In this document: positions 63,201 through 64,000 of the stretch, in pieces
Position numbering within the stretch: the stretch's first letter is position 1
Layout: the number at the start of each line of letters is the position of its first letter
Assembly (NCBI RefSeq): GCF_041260155.1
Contig: NC_091947.1
Span: forward strand, 26,705,115-26,769,114
Length of the DNA: 64,000 nucleotides
DNA from: Ptychodera flava
Lineage: Eukaryota > Hemichordata > Enteropneusta > Ptychoderidae
Direction of reading: 5' to 3'
Notes under the pieces: generated by a model
The model's database searches: none
The model's input: the letters and a program-made list of their open reading frames with translations, nothing else
Told to the model about the DNA's origin: nothing
Position numbers and translations under genes: made by a program

Positions 63201-63683
63201 TACCCTGAATGCCTATGCATACCAAGTGTTTGTAACAACTACGCTGTCAAGGGCTTAAGCTCAAAACGCAGAAGTATAATCAGCACTGAGATCATGCCTT
63301 TCTCTCTGAGTTTTGACATTTATTGTGACAAAAACTAATACTGACTGACATTGACTGACACCAAAGCTCTGCATAAAAATGAAATTCCACTGTGAGAGCA
63401 GTCGGAGGCTTTGTGAAAACTAGCACACGATAAGCCTTAGTGGAAGCACTGCTTGTAACTATAATATGATCACTGATAATACAAATTAAAACAGTCAAAT
63501 ACACTCACCGGCTTAAAATAGTCCACTGAGAGGCGCTGTACATGTCTACTTGATCAGGCATTGCTCTGTAGGAAATGTTGAATACATGACAGTCACAGCT
63601 GTACCAAACACTTCGGAACTTTGGTTGTGGGATTTGCCAAGATTTCCAACGACCATTAATGTTGGCCCGAAAAAAAGTACGTC
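50196..63683 (-). CDS. GT14 (xylosyltransferase-like) glycosyltransferase with C-terminal hydrophobic pair; 5' end beyond the window
   Basis: Exons in transcript order: 63509-63683, 61307-61432, 60989-61091, 59932-60113, 59158-59344, 59007-59048, 57725-57766, 57446-57525, 55335-55465, 53993-54150, 53119-53278, 51779-52406, 50586-50666 and 50196-50316 (stop 50196-50198). Phases agree at every join; one intron is GC-AG. About 738 residues are present. The first exons follow the Branch domain of XYLT1/2: FFRANINGRWK...WYSCDCHVFNISYRAMP, SQWTILSR (XYLT has SDWFLLNR), SSLIPDESYLKST with the PxES Glu thought to be the catalytic base, DTVVGGNLHTFQNF, then FGRKF matching the conserved Arg-Lys. A Xylo_C-like part follows (LRTGSWTLTLHQLG). 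The large 51779-52406 exon is an acidic, Gln-rich linker. The last two exons add hydrophobic stretches LGLVILSVILF and GIFLVFITVAAIQSI. Acceptor sugar unknown. Confidence 0.75.
53112..53119 (-). other. GC-AG splice donor of the GT14 gene
   Basis: Exon 53119-53278 ends ACCAAAG followed by GCGAGT, with no usable GT nearby. Only this GC donor keeps the phase: the final G plus AA of the next exon gives Glu in TKEHLYGLWN. The surrounding AAAG-GC-GAGT fits the strong consensus that GC donors need. Confidence 0.75.
55088..55161 (+). pseudogene. Inverted partial copy of a GT14 exon, including its GC donor
   Basis: Reads AATCCCTTTCCTTACA...AACACCAAAG-GCGAGTA on the plus strand. It matches the minus-strand exon end at 53119-53185 plus the donor, with about 8 differences in 74 bases. 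The frame stays open (NPFPYMTKIHLVKHKRF). It lies inside an intron of the same gene, about 2 kb away and in opposite orientation. No further exon copies are seen beside it. Confidence 0.8.
55795..57290. repeat. Tandem array, unit about 146 bp, copy at locus B
   Basis: Same leader, units and tail as 44660-45990, with six or so units, ending in a GACA microsatellite and CAACACGTGAGC. It lies in the intron between the GT14 exons at 57446 and 55465. Confidence 0.8.
57198..57250. repeat. ACAG/GACA microsatellite
   Basis: About ten tandem CAGA units followed by CACAGACA units at the end of the 146-bp array. The related array at 44660-45990 has only three units at the same place. Confidence 0.9.
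59464..59601. mobile_element. MITE, about 138 bp
   Basis: Left TAATAAACCACACCCAGCGA and right, reversed, CAATAAACCACACCCAGCAA are inverted ends. Similarity continues inward to about 38 bp (CCACAAGATTTT / ACAACTTGATTTT). It lies in a GT14 intron. Confidence 0.75.
60167..60322. repeat. Dispersed AT-rich repeat, inverted partner of 28006-28195
   Basis: TTTAGTGCAACATTTTACAA...TTTGATAATTGTGGGCCAAA...AAAATTGACTGGGGTGGCGC. It lies in a GT14 intron. Confidence 0.55.
60547..60951 (+). CDS. Hypothetical 134-aa open frame nested in a GT14 intron
   Basis: Begins MLSYFRKKIKKLNLFDRAK and ends LLAKY-stop. It is Lys-rich (about 15%) with 8 Cys and well-mixed composition, unlike the chance frames around it. 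It is antisense to the host gene, between GT14 exons 59932-60113 and 60989-61091. No domain is recognised, and no promoter or polyA signal was identified with confidence. It could be a piece of a transposon protein, an unrecognised exon or chance. Confidence 0.25.
   Translation: MLSYFRKKIKKLNLFDRAKIMKEIVKCYKLSLFIDGEKNFMNITEYDNRRLQIGVYAYYINCQICRVSVCMKLFESMKDSKAVIKLSVQKLCQLHLEKKYNQFSALQRKTLNKAVFTSIVKGIYLCNLQLLAKY
61961..62200 (+). other. CpG-richer stretch with open frame, possible transposon or first-exon remnant
   Basis: An open frame without an ATG near its start (reads from GTG) gives DNVQLTDGEERAISSYFGFD... and stops at 62198-62200. Upstream is AGCCAATCAG (near 61910), a CCAAT box. The words CTCTGGCTTGCGAGAATG (near 62081) and CTCTGGCTCGCGAGAATG (near 63005) recur, which points to a repeat. 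It lies in a GT14 intron. Confidence 0.3.
62339..62401. other. Perfect 29-bp-arm hairpin, plus a third arm copy at 62641-62658
   Basis: The arm starting AGCCCTGCGTGCGATGCTGT (62339-62367) and its exact reverse complement (62373-62401) enclose a 5-base loop, GCTAC. A further right-arm copy, AGCATCGTACGCAGGGCT, ends at 62658. The unit 62339-62658 therefore has inverted ends as well as the internal hairpin. It is MITE-like. Confidence 0.85.
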
Positions 63684-64000
63684 CTTTAAAAAGAGATCAG
63701 TAAATAGTGGGATGAGGCTGCTTTGACCATGAGCTCTAACTTTTAAAACTTTATCAAAAGAGTACTGACATTTCGGTAACCACACACTGACATCTTCAGG
63801 GTTACAGCTTAAAAAAGGACACGATTATATATATGTGTCATGACTTTAAAAATATCATTCAATATTTTTCAAAGTGTTAATTTTGTTTCAAGATTTATCT
63901 TCATGGATTTTTCACAAATTTCCCAATACAAAATAGTTTCCCACGTTATGTATGCTCTTGGTAATGAAGATGCTCTGACTTATTCAATAGGAGGGGGGCA

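Noticed and set aside
63684..63800. Possible upstream continuation of the GT14 exon (frame with VWLPKCQYSFDKVL)
   Set aside because: It is in a different frame from the Branch-domain reading and contains the pyrimidine tract and ag that start exon 63509-63683.

Overview
This is AT-rich animal nuclear DNA: genes are split into many short exons by GT-AG introns of 0.3-5 kb, and inverted-repeat transposons and degenerate tandem arrays fill the spaces. The gene set (ARL3, IDH3B, a mitochondrial-type AhpD-like protein and a xylosyltransferase-like GT14 enzyme), a THAP-linked TTAA transposon and the repeat style suggest a marine invertebrate deuterostome (hemichordate, echinoderm or cephalochordate). 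This placement is an inference; nothing here fixes the species.

Layout. (1) 1580-12878, + strand: last four coding exons of ARL3. Its start-codon exon is not seen and probably lies left of the window. Its introns hold a 2.2-kb Kolobok-like transposon (3782-5972), two tandem arrays (7500-8340 and 9469-10380) and a run of 38 G. (2) 12879-19593: ARL3 3' region and a convergent intergenic stretch with no supported gene. (3) 19594-34043, - strand: complete ten-exon IDH3B (377 aa) with many MITEs in its introns. (4) 34044-37264: divergent promoter region of IDH3B and the next gene. It is split by a 3-kb inverted-repeat insertion (34081-37103) flanked by an 18/22-bp direct repeat. (5) 37265-44317, + strand: complete four-exon AhpD-like gene (227 aa) with a mitochondrial-type presequence. 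(6) 44318-50195: intergenic, with a 146-bp tandem array and a candidate 61-aa membrane microprotein. (7) 50196-63683, - strand: 14 exons of a GT14 (xylosyltransferase-like) gene whose 5' end lies right of the window. It ends in an unusual pair of C-terminal hydrophobic segments.

How the genes relate. IDH3B and the AhpD-like protein are head to head, and both start with a 14-codon Arg-rich presequence exon, so a once-shared compact promoter for two mitochondrial proteins is plausible. ARL3 (ciliary and Golgi small GTPase) and the GT14 enzyme (secretory pathway) have no evident functional link to them. Exon joins were deduced by eye from splice consensus, reading-phase continuity and family resemblance. 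The joins inside each gene are phase-consistent.
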